From Acidimicrobiales bacterium (GTDB lineage Bacteria > Actinomycetota > Acidimicrobiia > Acidimicrobiales > JAVJTC01), in assembly GCA_040219085.1 (NCBI GenBank), contig JAVJTC010000017.1, positions 1-64,000 on the forward strand: 64,000 nt of DNA, in the 5' to 3' direction. Positions 7,767 through 15,986 of the stretch are shown here, one piece after another (the first letter of the stretch is position 1; each line of letters starts with the position of its first letter). The notes beneath the pieces are model-generated. The model saw only the letters and a program-made list of their open reading frames with translations, was not told where the DNA came from and made no database searches. The position numbers and the translations under genes are program-made.

Positions 7767-7920
7767 GGCGGCCGGTCCCTGTGACCGGTCCTGGAGGGCC
7801 CACAATCGCGCCCTGCCCGGCTCCGGCCTCCCCGATGCAGGGCCGACACCGACCCGGCTCGAGATAGTTCCGACTTCGGGTTGCGCAGTCGAACACCTGT
7901 TCGCTATAGTGATGCGACGT

Positions 7921-7946
7921 CGCCAACCCGGATACTTGGGTTGGCG
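7921..7946 (+). terminator. Hairpin with pyrimidine-rich tail
   Basis: CGCCAACCC (7921-7929) pairs with GGGTTGGCG (7938-7946) and is followed by TCATCTTCCCCTTT, the same tail type as the terminator at 29469. It could end the LigD-polymerase transcript, though it lies 150 bp past the stop, or belong to the HNH gene leader. Confidence 0.55.
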
Positions 7947-7956
7947 GTCATCTTCC

Positions 7957-8005
7957 CCTTTCGACCCCTCAGGGTCCTCGAACCGGCCGGTCGCGAGTCG
8001 AAAGG
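7957..8005 (+). promoter_or_regulatory. Structured 5' leader masking the HNH gene ribosome site
   Basis: CCTTTCGAC (7957-7965) pairs with GTCGAAAGG (7997-8005), whose end overlaps the AAAGGAG ribosome site at 8001-8007. An alternative inner hairpin is GACCC-CTCA-GGGTC (7963-7976), and a CCGGCCGG palindrome lies at 7983-7990. When the outer stem forms, ribosome access should be blocked. Inference from pairing only. Confidence 0.5.
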
Positions 8006-8014
8006 AGCAGAGCC

Positions 8015-9196
8015 GTGTGCGTCGAAACCCCCGGTGACGTCTCGGACCTGTCCGATGGGGCGCTCGCCGACGTCGTCGACAGCTTCGAAACCGCCCGCCG
8101 CCGTGCTCTTGCAGTCGAAATGGACGTTCTGGCGGTCCGCCTGGGACGAATGGGTTCGGCCGTGCGTGCCGGCGACCTCGCCTCAGAACTCGTCGAACGC
8201 CAAGCCGTGTCACAACGCGACGCCCGGCGCCGCGAGAACGTCGCCACCCACTGGCACCAGATGGCCGCCACCGCAGCTGCGTTGCGTCACGGCGAGATCT
8301 CCTTCGACCACACCGTCGCCATGGCCCGCGCCGCCCAAGAACACCCCGAGCGCTTTCGCGTCGACGAGACCGAGTTGTTGAACGAGGCGACCCGACGCAC
8401 CGCCGGAGGGTTCACGATCATCGTCGACCGGTGGGTCAAGGCCAACGACGCCGACGGCGGAGACGATCGTGCAGCCAGAGCCCGCCGGCGCGCCCGCGTG
8501 GACCGCTTCGACGCCGGACCGGACATGTTCGGCATGCGTATCGAGATGGCCGCCCTGGACGGTGCCCAGGTCTGGACCGCGATCCAGACCGAGGCCCGGC
8601 GCCTGTGGGCTGGCGACCACCCCCTCTTCGAAGAGACCGGCTTCGACCCGGGCGCCGACACGCCGTCCGCCGCCCGCTACCGCGCCGCCGCCACGTTCAA
8701 CCTCATCTGCGGTAACCCCGCCACACGCACCGGCACCGGCACACAGCTCATCGTCACCGCCACAATCGACGACATCACCAACCGCGCCGGCGGTGAACTC
8801 CTCGACGGGACACAGATCAGCGGAGGACAACTCGAGATGCTGGCGTGCACCTCGCCGATCGCCGGTCTCGTCTTCGACGTACGCGGCGAAGTCCTCTGGC
8901 ACGGCACCACCGTCAGACTCGCCACCCCCGCGCAACGTCGCGCCATCGCAGCCCGCGACAGACACTGCACCGTTGGCGCCTGCACCACGCCCGCCGACCA
9001 GTGCGAGATCCACCACCTCACCCCCTACGCCGCAGGCGGACCCACCGACATCGACAACATGGCCCTCACCTGCCGTCCCTGCCACCACGACAAGATCCAC
9101 ACCCGAGGCTGGACCCACACCGGCACGCCCGGCCACGACCTCACCTGGCACCCACCCGCCAACCACCCCAACCGGGCCCCACCCCACGCCGCCTGA
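8015..9196 (+). CDS. DUF222 / HNH endonuclease, 13E12 repeat family
   Basis: A 393-residue protein with an N-terminal DUF222 region (about residues 20-260, helical, Ala/Arg-rich) and a C-terminal HNH nuclease domain. In the latter, RHCTVGACTTPADQCEIHHL and CRPCHH give the Cys pairs and the HH of the active site. The family is multicopy in many actinobacteria (mycobacterial 13E12 repeats) and has the look of a selfish or mobile element, but its biological role is unproved. The GTG start at 8015 has AAAGGAG 7 nt upstream. It sits between unrelated genes with long non-coding flanks (248 bp before, 160 bp after), which suits an inserted unit. No terminal repeats or target-site duplication were found by eye. 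Confidence 0.9.
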   Translation: MCVETPGDVSDLSDGALADVVDSFETARRRALAVEMDVLAVRLGRMGSAVRAGDLASELVERQAVSQRDARRRENVATHWHQMAATAAALRHGEISFDHTVAMARAAQEHPERFRVDETELLNEATRRTAGGFTIIVDRWVKANDADGGDDRAARARRRARVDRFDAGPDMFGMRIEMAALDGAQVWTAIQTEARRLWAGDHPLFEETGFDPGADTPSAARYRAAATFNLICGNPATRTGTGTQLIVTATIDDITNRAGGELLDGTQISGGQLEMLACTSPIAGLVFDVRGEVLWHGTTVRLATPAQRRAIAARDRHCTVGACTTPADQCEIHHLTPYAAGGPTDIDNMALTCRPCHHDKIHTRGWTHTGTPGHDLTWHPPANHPNRAPPHAA

Positions 9197-9253
9197 CACC
9201 CCCACCAGAGCCGATGCACCCCCCGGCGGTGCCACTCGGCCCGCAACCAACCC

Positions 9254-9281
9254 GGGTGGGTTCCACACCCCGTACCCACCC
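9254..9281 (+). terminator. Hairpin downstream of the HNH gene
   Basis: GGGTGGG (9254-9260) pairs with CCCACCC (9275-9281). Right after it there is TTGACA at 9289-9294. The remainder of 9197-9356 shows no gene. Confidence 0.45.
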
Positions 9282-9356
9282 GCGCACCTTGACAACCGAA
9301 TAGCCCACCCCGGCCGCACCCGTGCGACCGCGATCCCGGCGAGCCGAGCGGCTGAC

Positions 9357-10184
9357 CTAGCGGAAGCTCGTGGCGAGGATCGAGAGCACCGCGATCCCGG
9401 CGAGCACCCGGTAGACGACGAACGGCGTGAACGACGACGTGCGCACGAGCTTCAGGGTCCCCCACACCGCGACCCACCCGGCGACGGCCGAGGTCACCAT
9501 CCCCCAGATGAACCCGGCGCGGAGATCGGCCGGGATGCCGCCCGGACCACCGATGTCGATGAACTGGTAGAGCCCCGCGCCTGCGATGACGGGGAGGCTC
9601 ATGAGGAAGGCGATCCGTGTCGCCGCCTCACGTTCGAAGCCGATGGCCCGGGCGACGGTGATCGTCACACCCGAGCGTGACACCCCCGGCTGCAGGGCGA
9701 CGGCCTGACCGACGCCCATGGCGAGGGCGTCCCGCACCGAGAACTGTTCGATCGTGCGACGACCGAGGACCCGGTCGGCCGCGAACAGGACCAGTCCGAA
9801 GACGATCAGCATGACCGCGGTCAGCCAGATGCGGTCGTCGTTGGACTCGATCTGGGACTGGAGGCCGACACCGACGATCGCGGCAGGGACAGCGGACAGG
9901 ACCAGCAGCCAGGCCTGGCGCCCCTGCTCGGTCCGGCGGCCGCGGAGCCAGTCGATTCCGCCGACGGTGAGGCCGGCCACATCGCGCCGGAAGTAGGCGA
10001 GCGCGCCCACGAGCGTGCCCATGTGCAGAGCCACGTCGAATGCGGTCTCGAGGCTCTTGTCGCCGCCGAAGTCGTCCCAGCCGAACAGCCACGGGACGAG
10101 TTGGAGGTGGCCGCTCGACGAGATCGGCAGGAACTCGGTGAGCCCCTGGACGATGCCGAGGACGATTGCGTGAAGAACCGGCAC
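9357..10184 (-). CDS. uppP: Undecaprenyl-diphosphatase UppP (BacA)
   Basis: A 275-residue polytopic enzyme that removes a phosphate from undecaprenyl diphosphate to recycle the lipid carrier of peptidoglycan and other wall polymers; overexpression of homologues gives bacitracin resistance. The motif GLTEFLPISSSGHL at residues 14-27 carries the conserved Glu and Ser triplet, and LQPGVSRSGVTI carries the second conserved Ser-Arg-Ser. Length is normal. The start at 10184 lies 6 nt after the stop of the second tldE-like gene, so it is the last gene of that minus-strand operon. It ends 160 bp from the HNH gene. Confidence 0.95.
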   Translation of the reverse strand: MPVLHAIVLGIVQGLTEFLPISSSGHLQLVPWLFGWDDFGGDKSLETAFDVALHMGTLVGALAYFRRDVAGLTVGGIDWLRGRRTEQGRQAWLLVLSAVPAAIVGVGLQSQIESNDDRIWLTAVMLIVFGLVLFAADRVLGRRTIEQFSVRDALAMGVGQAVALQPGVSRSGVTITVARAIGFEREAATRIAFLMSLPVIAGAGLYQFIDIGGPGGIPADLRAGFIWGMVTSAVAGWVAVWGTLKLVRTSSFTPFVVYRVLAGIAVLSILATSFR

Positions 10185-10190
10185 GAGGAC

Positions 10191-11549
10191 TCAGTCTCCC
10201 CCGAGCGACACCCCGTCGATGACGATGGTGCAGGCACCGGTCCCGCTCGGCAACCAGGTGAGATCGGCACCCACCGCACGGATGTCGGTGAGCATCCGCT
10301 GGAGGCTCGAGGCGATCGTGGCCTCACGGACGGGCTCCGCCAGTTGGCCGTTCGTGATGCGCATGCCGTCCATGCCGACGGAGAAGTCGCCGCTCACGGG
10401 ATTCACCCCGGAGTGGAGCCCCGCGAGCGTCTGCACGAAGATGCCGTCGTCCACAGCGGCGACCGGGTCTTCGTCATCGCCGGGGACCATCGCCAGACAG
10501 CGCGCCCCCACGCCGGGCGTGCCCTTCAGGCCCCGCACGGCCGACGCGGTCGGAACAGCGGCGAGGCGACGGGCGGTGTAGGCGTTGTGGAGGAAACCCT
10601 CGAGGACGCCGGCGGTCAGCAGCGGCGTGCGCCGGCAGGCGAGGCCCTCGCTGTCGACGTTCGAGGCACCGAGCGAGCGGACCTCGGTCGGATCCTCCAC
10701 GAGGGTCAGTAGCGGTGACGCCACGAGATCACTGACTCTGTCGGCGAAGGGGGTCCGCCCCTTGAGGACACGCTCGCCCGAGAGCATGCCGCCCACGATC
10801 CCGAGGAACGTCGCCGCCAGGCGGGGTTCGAGCACGATCGTCGTGCGCTGCGATGCGGGCTTGCGGCCGTGGAGGATCCGGGTGGCCCGGTCGACCGCGA
10901 CCGCGGCGGTGCCTGCGGGGTCGAGCCCGCCGGGGCCCCGGGCGGCCGAGGAGTGGTAGCCAACCGCGGTGTCATCGTCATCGTGCGCGATCGCCACTGC
11001 GCTGAGATACGCGGCAGTCGCGCTGTCAGCGACCCTCACCCCCGCAGTGGAGACGAGCGCAGCGGCCGACTGGGTGTCGGCGTACGCGACGGTTCGCGTG
11101 CGGCTGACCCGGGGGTCGGTGCCCACCACGAGCCGCTCGAGTTCGAAGGCGAGTTCCGCCTTCTGAGCGGGAGTCGTGGTGCGGACATCGTCGGAGACGA
11201 GGTCGTGGCCGGGGGCGACGACGCCGTCGGGCTCGGCCAGACCGGCATCGGGATCGGGCTCCGCGAACCGGCAGTTCTCGCGGGCGTCGGCCAGCACGGT
11301 CATCGCCTCGTCGACGTCGAGGGTCGAGGAATGGGAGAAGCCGGTCCGACCGTCGCGGATCACCCGGATGCCCACCCCCTGCGTGTCGGCATCGGTGAGC
11401 GACTCGATCTGCGCGCCGTGCACCTTGATCTCGGTGCCGCGCGAGCGGACCGCGTAGACCTCTACGGACTCACCGGGAAGCGCGGCCGAGATGGCGGCGT
11501 CCGCAATGGCCAGGAGCTCTTCGGTTCCGACCCGACCGCCTCCGGTCAT
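10191..11549 (-). CDS. TldE/PmbA-like protein 2
   Basis: A 452-residue member of the TldD/PmbA (peptidase U62) family. Like TldE/PmbA it lacks the HExxxH metal site of TldD and would act as the partner that builds the substrate channel. Family landmarks are GVGIRVIRDGRTGFSH, VRSLGASNVDSEG, LHNAYTARR and SGVNPVSGDFSVG. TldD-TldE heterodimers are metalloproteases of unfolded peptides; in E. coli they mature microcin B17 and degrade CcdA. The ATG overlaps the stop of the upstream paralogue by 4 nt (ATGA), showing translational coupling. Having a second TldE-like gene next to one TldD is the odd point. Confidence 0.88.
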   Translation of the reverse strand: MTGGGRVGTEELLAIADAAISAALPGESVEVYAVRSRGTEIKVHGAQIESLTDADTQGVGIRVIRDGRTGFSHSSTLDVDEAMTVLADARENCRFAEPDPDAGLAEPDGVVAPGHDLVSDDVRTTTPAQKAELAFELERLVVGTDPRVSRTRTVAYADTQSAAALVSTAGVRVADSATAAYLSAVAIAHDDDDTAVGYHSSAARGPGGLDPAGTAAVAVDRATRILHGRKPASQRTTIVLEPRLAATFLGIVGGMLSGERVLKGRTPFADRVSDLVASPLLTLVEDPTEVRSLGASNVDSEGLACRRTPLLTAGVLEGFLHNAYTARRLAAVPTASAVRGLKGTPGVGARCLAMVPGDDEDPVAAVDDGIFVQTLAGLHSGVNPVSGDFSVGMDGMRITNGQLAEPVREATIASSLQRMLTDIRAVGADLTWLPSGTGACTIVIDGVSLGGD

Positions 11550-12892
11550 GCCCCCGAGACCGTTACGCCGTCGACGACGAGGGAGACGCCGGCCGCGGAC
11601 ATCGGCAGCCAGTCGACATCGCCGCCCACCTCGATCACGTCGAGGAGCATGCGCTGCAGCGTGGACGCGATCGTGAACTCCCTCAGTGGTTCACCCAGCG
11701 AGCCGGACGAGATCCGCAGACCCTCGGCTCCGGTCGAGAAGTCTCCGCTGACCGGATTGACGCCGGAATGAAGACCGGAGACACCCTGCACGAGCACGCC
11801 GTCACTCACGTCGCTCACGAGTTCGGCCTGTTTGCGCATGCCCGGCACGAGCGACAACGCCATGCACCCGACGGCCGGGGTGCTCGAGAAGCCCCGGACG
11901 GCGTTGCCGGTGGAGGCCGTTCCGGTGCGGCGGGCCGTGTAGGAGTTGTGCACGAACCGCTGGAGGACACCGCCGTCGAACAGCACGTTGCGACGGGTTG
12001 CGAGCCCCTCCCCGTCGGCCCGGGTGGCAGTGAAGGCGTCGGGGTTCGTCGGGTCGTCGACGAGGGTGACACACGCGGCGGCCACCTCGTCTCCGAGCCG
12101 GTCGGCGAACAGTGAGCGTCCCTTGAGAACGGACTCGCCGGACAACGTGGAACCGACGATGGCCAGGAACTGGGCGGTGACGAACGGGTCGAAGACGATC
12201 GTCGTGCGGCCACTCGTCGGCTTCGTCGCGCCGAGCAGGCGGGTTGCCCGGTCGGCCGCGTCGGTGGCCGCCTTCGCGATGTCGAGGGCGGCGGGATCTC
12301 GTCCCACCGCGAAGCCGAAGCCGGTCTGCATCTCTTCGCCGTCTGCGGCGAGCGACGACGCGACGACGTAGCTGGAGGACTCGTGCGACGCCGTGCGGAT
12401 ACCCGACGTGGTCGCGATGGCAGCGACGGACTCGCCGTCGGCGTACTCCGCTGACTCGACGCCCACGATGCGGGTGTCGGCCGCCTTGACCGCCCGCTCC
12501 AATTCGAGGGCGAGTTCGATCTTGCGCTCGTTGGGGAAGGCGCTGACCGACGGGTCCCACGACTCGATCTCGGCGAAGGGGTGACCATCGGGCTCGGCCA
12601 GGGCAACGTGCTCGTCGACGGTGGCGAACCTGGCGTTGTCGCGGGCCTCGGCGAGCGCCTCGGCCACGGCGTCGGCGTCGAGGCTCCCGGCGTAGGCGAA
12701 ACCCTGCCGATGGTCGACGATGACGCGCACACCGACTCCGGCGGAGGCCGATGACGTGTAGGACTCGACGTCGCCGTCGTAGGCGACCACCTCGGTGGCG
12801 GTCTCGTCGACAGCGACCGCCTCGACCTGCTCGCCGGGCAGAGCCCGGTCCACGATGCCGTCGACGACGGCGAGAAGCTCTTCGGCGTCCAC
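11546..12892 (-). CDS. TldE/PmbA-like protein 1
   Basis: A 448-residue TldE/PmbA-family protein, again without HExxxH. It aligns by eye over its whole length with the downstream paralogue: GVGVRVIVDHRQGFAY, LHSGVNPVSGDFSTG and the FVHNSYTARR block. The GTG at 12892 (V-D-A-E-E-L-L) is chosen because it begins 2 nt after the tldD stop and aligns with the N-terminus of the paralogue; a longer frame up to 12985 would overlap tldD by 90 bp. Neighbours are tldD upstream and the second tldE-like gene downstream with a 4-nt overlap. The pair has clearly diverged, so the two may give different substrate entry to the same TldD. Confidence 0.88.
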   Translation of the reverse strand: MDAEELLAVVDGIVDRALPGEQVEAVAVDETATEVVAYDGDVESYTSSASAGVGVRVIVDHRQGFAYAGSLDADAVAEALAEARDNARFATVDEHVALAEPDGHPFAEIESWDPSVSAFPNERKIELALELERAVKAADTRIVGVESAEYADGESVAAIATTSGIRTASHESSSYVVASSLAADGEEMQTGFGFAVGRDPAALDIAKAATDAADRATRLLGATKPTSGRTTIVFDPFVTAQFLAIVGSTLSGESVLKGRSLFADRLGDEVAAACVTLVDDPTNPDAFTATRADGEGLATRRNVLFDGGVLQRFVHNSYTARRTGTASTGNAVRGFSSTPAVGCMALSLVPGMRKQAELVSDVSDGVLVQGVSGLHSGVNPVSGDFSTGAEGLRISSGSLGEPLREFTIASTLQRMLLDVIEVGGDVDWLPMSAAGVSLVVDGVTVSGA

Positions 12893-12894
12893 GG

Positions 12895-14283
12895 TCAGCC
12901 GGCCGTGCCGCCGACGGTGAGCTCGGTCACCCTCAGCGTCGGGGTCCCGTCGCCGACGGGCACGCCCTGACCGTCCTTGCCACACGTTCCGGGGGAACCC
13001 ATCTCGAAGTCGTTGCCGAGGGCGTCGATGTTCGTCAGGACCTTCGGGCCGTTGCCGATGAGATTGCCGTCCCGGATGGGGTCTGTGACCACACCGTCCT
13101 CGATCAGATACGCCTCCGTCATGCCGAAGACGAAGTCCCCGGTGGCCGTGTTGACCTGACCGCCGCCGAGCTGGGCCACGTAGACGCCCCGCTCGGTGTC
13201 GGCGATGATGGCATCCGGGTCGTCCTCACCGTTGGCGATGTAGGTGTTGGTCATCCGGACCATTGGCAGGTGCTGGTAGGACTCGCGGCGCCCGTTGCCT
13301 GAGCTGGCACGACCCGCCTTGCGGGAGCGCAGCCCGTCCCACATGTAGTCCACGAGACGACCCTCGGAGATGAGCACGTTGCGCTGCGCGGGTCGACCTT
13401 CGTCGTCGATCGCGAACGCGCCCCACTCGTGGGCCATGGAACCGTCGTCGATCAGCGTGATCATCGGAGAGGCGACGAGTTCGCCCACCCTGTCGCGGAA
13501 CACCGAGGCGCCCTTGTTGACCAGGTCGGCCTCGAGACCGTGACCACAGGCCTCGTGGAACAGGACGCCTCCGCCGCCGCGGCCGATCACGACGGGCATC
13601 GTGCCGCTGGGCGCGGGCCGGGCGGCCAACTTGGTCAGCGCGCGATCGGCCGCCCGCCGGGCGACCTCGTCCACGTCGTGCTCGTCGAACAGTTCGAAGC
13701 CGACAGTGGCACCGAGCGTCTCGCGCCCGGTCTGCATGCCGGTGTCACCAACGGCCACGCACGAGACCGACATGAGGGTGCGCACCTGGTCATCCGATGC
13801 GAACACGCCGTCGCTGTTCGCCACGAGGATCCGGCGGCGGCTGTCCGCGTAGCGGGCGGCAACCTGGCTGATGGCCGAGCCGGCGGAGCGGGCGGCCTCG
13901 TCCGCACGGCGCAGTAGTTCGACCTTGCGTGACTTGTCGACGGACTCGGGCGCTATCCGCACGGGCTGGGGGGTCGTGTCGACCCGGCTGAGATCCGCGA
14001 CCTTCGTTCCGGCACCGGCGGATCGGGCTGCCGCTGCGGCGGCCTTCGCCGCGCGTTCGAGACCCTCGGGAGTCAGGTCCGCGGTGTGGGCGAACCCCGT
14101 CGAGTCGCCGACGACCACACGGATTCCCGCGCCCCGGTCCCGGCCCGAGGACAGCTCCTCGACCTTTCCGTCGTCGAAAAGCGCGGAGGCGGCGCGCTTG
14201 TCCTCCGCGAAGACCTCGGCGAAGTCACCGCCGGAGCCGAGCGCGGTCGAAAGGGTCGCGGCGATGACGGACTCGTCGATCAC
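12895..14283 (-). CDS. tldD: TldD metallopeptidase
   Basis: A 462-residue TldD: the zinc site HEACGH (HExxxH) is at residues 243-248 after the glycine-rich GRGGGGVLF stretch, and the C-terminal block has LGGGQVNTATGDFVFG and a cysteine in SPGTCGKDGQ, both typical of TldD. It is the catalytic subunit of the cytoplasmic TldD/TldE peptidase that degrades or trims unstructured peptides and, in some systems, RiPP precursors. The start is GTG at 14283 with an AGGAG ribosome site about 8 nt upstream. It leads an operon with two tldE-like genes and uppP. No RiPP precursor or modification enzyme was seen nearby. Confidence 0.93.
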   Translation of the reverse strand: MIDESVIAATLSTALGSGGDFAEVFAEDKRAASALFDDGKVEELSSGRDRGAGIRVVVGDSTGFAHTADLTPEGLERAAKAAAAAARSAGAGTKVADLSRVDTTPQPVRIAPESVDKSRKVELLRRADEAARSAGSAISQVAARYADSRRRILVANSDGVFASDDQVRTLMSVSCVAVGDTGMQTGRETLGATVGFELFDEHDVDEVARRAADRALTKLAARPAPSGTMPVVIGRGGGGVLFHEACGHGLEADLVNKGASVFRDRVGELVASPMITLIDDGSMAHEWGAFAIDDEGRPAQRNVLISEGRLVDYMWDGLRSRKAGRASSGNGRRESYQHLPMVRMTNTYIANGEDDPDAIIADTERGVYVAQLGGGQVNTATGDFVFGMTEAYLIEDGVVTDPIRDGNLIGNGPKVLTNIDALGNDFEMGSPGTCGKDGQGVPVGDGTPTLRVTELTVGGTAG

Positions 14284-14397
14284 GTGGTCGTCTCCTGGGG
14301 GTCGGGAACTGCCCTGGTGACCGTCGGGTCAACCGAGGACCAGCGTACCGATGAGCCCCGGCGCTACACGGGCCGACCCCGAAGGTCCGCTCCCACC

Positions 14398-14403
14398 TAT
14401 CAT
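14398..14403 (+). promoter_or_regulatory. -10 box TATCAT of the livF-like gene
   Basis: TATCAT ends 7 nt before the ATG at 14411. It favours that start over the in-frame ATG at 14351, and makes a leaderless mRNA for the transporter operon likely. Confidence 0.55.
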
Positions 14404-14410
14404 CGCCGCG

Positions 14411-15160
14411 ATGGGGGAACCTGCCGGCGGGCCACTTCTCGAGGTCCGCAACCTGACGGTGCGCTACGGCAAGGCCATTCGCGCACTCGACGACGTCGAC
14501 CTGACCGTCGCCGAGGGCACCGCCACCACCGTGCTCGGTGCCAACGGCGCCGGCAAGACGACGCTTCTGAGAGCCATCACCGGCCTGCTGGGTTTCCACG
14601 ACGGTGCCGTGGCCGGCGGATCGATCGCGCTGCGGGGTGAGCGCATCGACGGGGCGGATCCGGCACGGATCGTCCGCTCCGGAATCGCCCAGGTGATGGA
14701 GGGGCGCCGGGTCCTGGGGGACCTCACGATCGAGGAGAACCTGCTCGTCGGAGCGACCACCGCTCCCCGACGCGCGGACCTGCGTGCCCGGATCGCCGCC
14801 AGCTACGAGATGTTCCCGGTCCTGGGCGACCGGCGTGGCGATCAGGCCGGGCTGCTCTCGGGCGGCCAACAGCAGATGCTCGCCATGGCGCGGGCGCTCA
14901 TGACAGAGCCGACCCTGTTGATCCTCGACGAACCCTCCCTCGGCCTCGCCCCCCTCATCGCCGAACAGATCCGTGACTCGATCATCGCCCTGCGCGACGC
15001 GGGCACGACCGTCCTGCTCGTCGAGCAGAACGCCGCGATGGCGCTCTCCATCGCCGACGAGGCGGTTGTCCTCCGCAACGGGCGGGTCGCGCTGGCGGGC
15101 CCCGCCGCCGAACTGGCGGGCAACTCGTCGGTCCACGACATGTACCTGGGGACCTCATGA
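14411..15160 (+). CDS. livF: Branched-chain amino acid-type ABC transporter ATPase (LivF family)
   Basis: A 249-residue ATP-binding subunit. Walker A is GANGAGKTT, the signature is LSGGQQQMLAMARAL, Walker B is LLILDEP followed by SLGLAP, and the switch His is replaced by Gln in LLVEQNA, which is typical of LivF. LivF and LivG form the motor of HAAT-type importers for branched-chain amino acids or related compounds such as urea or short amides. The start at 14411 is preferred for its -10 box and because LEVRNLTVRYG aligns with family N-termini. It leads the operon livF-livG-livH-livM and is followed by a 9-bp hairpin before livG. Confidence 0.9.
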   Translation: MGEPAGGPLLEVRNLTVRYGKAIRALDDVDLTVAEGTATTVLGANGAGKTTLLRAITGLLGFHDGAVAGGSIALRGERIDGADPARIVRSGIAQVMEGRRVLGDLTIEENLLVGATTAPRRADLRARIAASYEMFPVLGDRRGDQAGLLSGGQQQMLAMARALMTEPTLLILDEPSLGLAPLIAEQIRDSIIALRDAGTTVLLVEQNAAMALSIADEAVVLRNGRVALAGPAAELAGNSSVHDMYLGTS

Positions 15161-15194
15161 CGGGTCAGGCCCGCCCCTGTGCCTCCCTGACCCG
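15161..15194 (+). terminator. Intra-operon hairpin between livF and livG
   Basis: CGGGTCAGG (15161-15169) begins right after the livF stop and pairs perfectly with CCTGACCCG (15186-15194). The loop is 16 nt and no T-tract follows. It may attenuate or set an RNA-processing point between the two ATPase genes rather than end transcription. Confidence 0.5.
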
Positions 15195-15212
15195 CGGGCC
15201 GGACGCCGCGCA

Positions 15213-15986
15213 ATGAGCTCCACCCCGGCCGAGGTGGAGCTCATCGACATCGATCTCGCCTTCGGCGGGCTCGCTGTGCTCACCGACGTCAGCTTCACCG
15301 TCGAGGCCGGCGCCATCGCCGCGGTCATCGGACCGAACGGTGCCGGGAAGACCTCGATCTTCAACTGCCTCAGTGGCATCTACCGGCCCGACGGCGGCCA
15401 GATCTTCGTCGACGGTGAGAAGCTCACCGGCCGCCGCCCGCCGGCGATCGCCGACCTCGGCGTCGCCCGGACGTTCCAGAATCTGGCCCTGTTCGACAAC
15501 CTCGACGTGGTCGACAACCTCATGCTCGGTCGTCACCGCCACATCCGCACGGGGCTGCTGGCCGGTGCCGTCTGGATCGGGCGGGCGAAGTCCGAGGAAC
15601 ACCGACACCGTGCGTACTGCGACGAGATCGTCGAACTGCTCGAGCTCGGCGCAGTGGCCCGCGAGCCCGTGGGGGCGCTCCCCTACGGCACCCGCAAGCG
15701 CATCGAGATCGGACGCGCCCTCGCGATGGAACCGAGGGTCCTGCTGCTCGACGAGCCCGTTGCGGGAATGAACACCGACGAGACGGCCGAACTCCGCAAC
15801 ATCATCTCGGCCGTGCACCGTGAGCGACCCGTGACGATCATGGTCGTCGAACACGACATGGCGTTCGTGGGGGAACTCGCCGAGGAGATCATCGTTCTGG
15901 ATCACGGCGAGGTCATCGCCAGCGGGGACCCGACCACGGTCCGTGCCGACCCCGAGGTCATCCGTGCCTATCTGGGAGGCGCCTGA
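15213..15986 (+). CDS. livG: Branched-chain amino acid-type ABC transporter ATPase (LivG family)
   Basis: A 257-residue ATPase with Walker A GPNGAGKTS, signature LPYGTRKRIEIGRAL (a LivG-type variant of LSGGQ), Walker B RVLLLDEPVAGMN and switch His in VVEHDM. The long insertion between Walker A and signature (LMLGRHRHIRTGLLAG) is a LivG feature. It partners LivF on the cytoplasmic face of the importer. The ATG at 15213 is chosen because the family motif VELIDIDLAFGG begins seven residues later. Its stop overlaps the livH start (TGATG). Confidence 0.9.
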   Translation: MSSTPAEVELIDIDLAFGGLAVLTDVSFTVEAGAIAAVIGPNGAGKTSIFNCLSGIYRPDGGQIFVDGEKLTGRRPPAIADLGVARTFQNLALFDNLDVVDNLMLGRHRHIRTGLLAGAVWIGRAKSEEHRHRAYCDEIVELLELGAVAREPVGALPYGTRKRIEIGRALAMEPRVLLLDEPVAGMNTDETAELRNIISAVHRERPVTIMVVEHDMAFVGELAEEIIVLDHGEVIASGDPTTVRADPEVIRAYLGGA

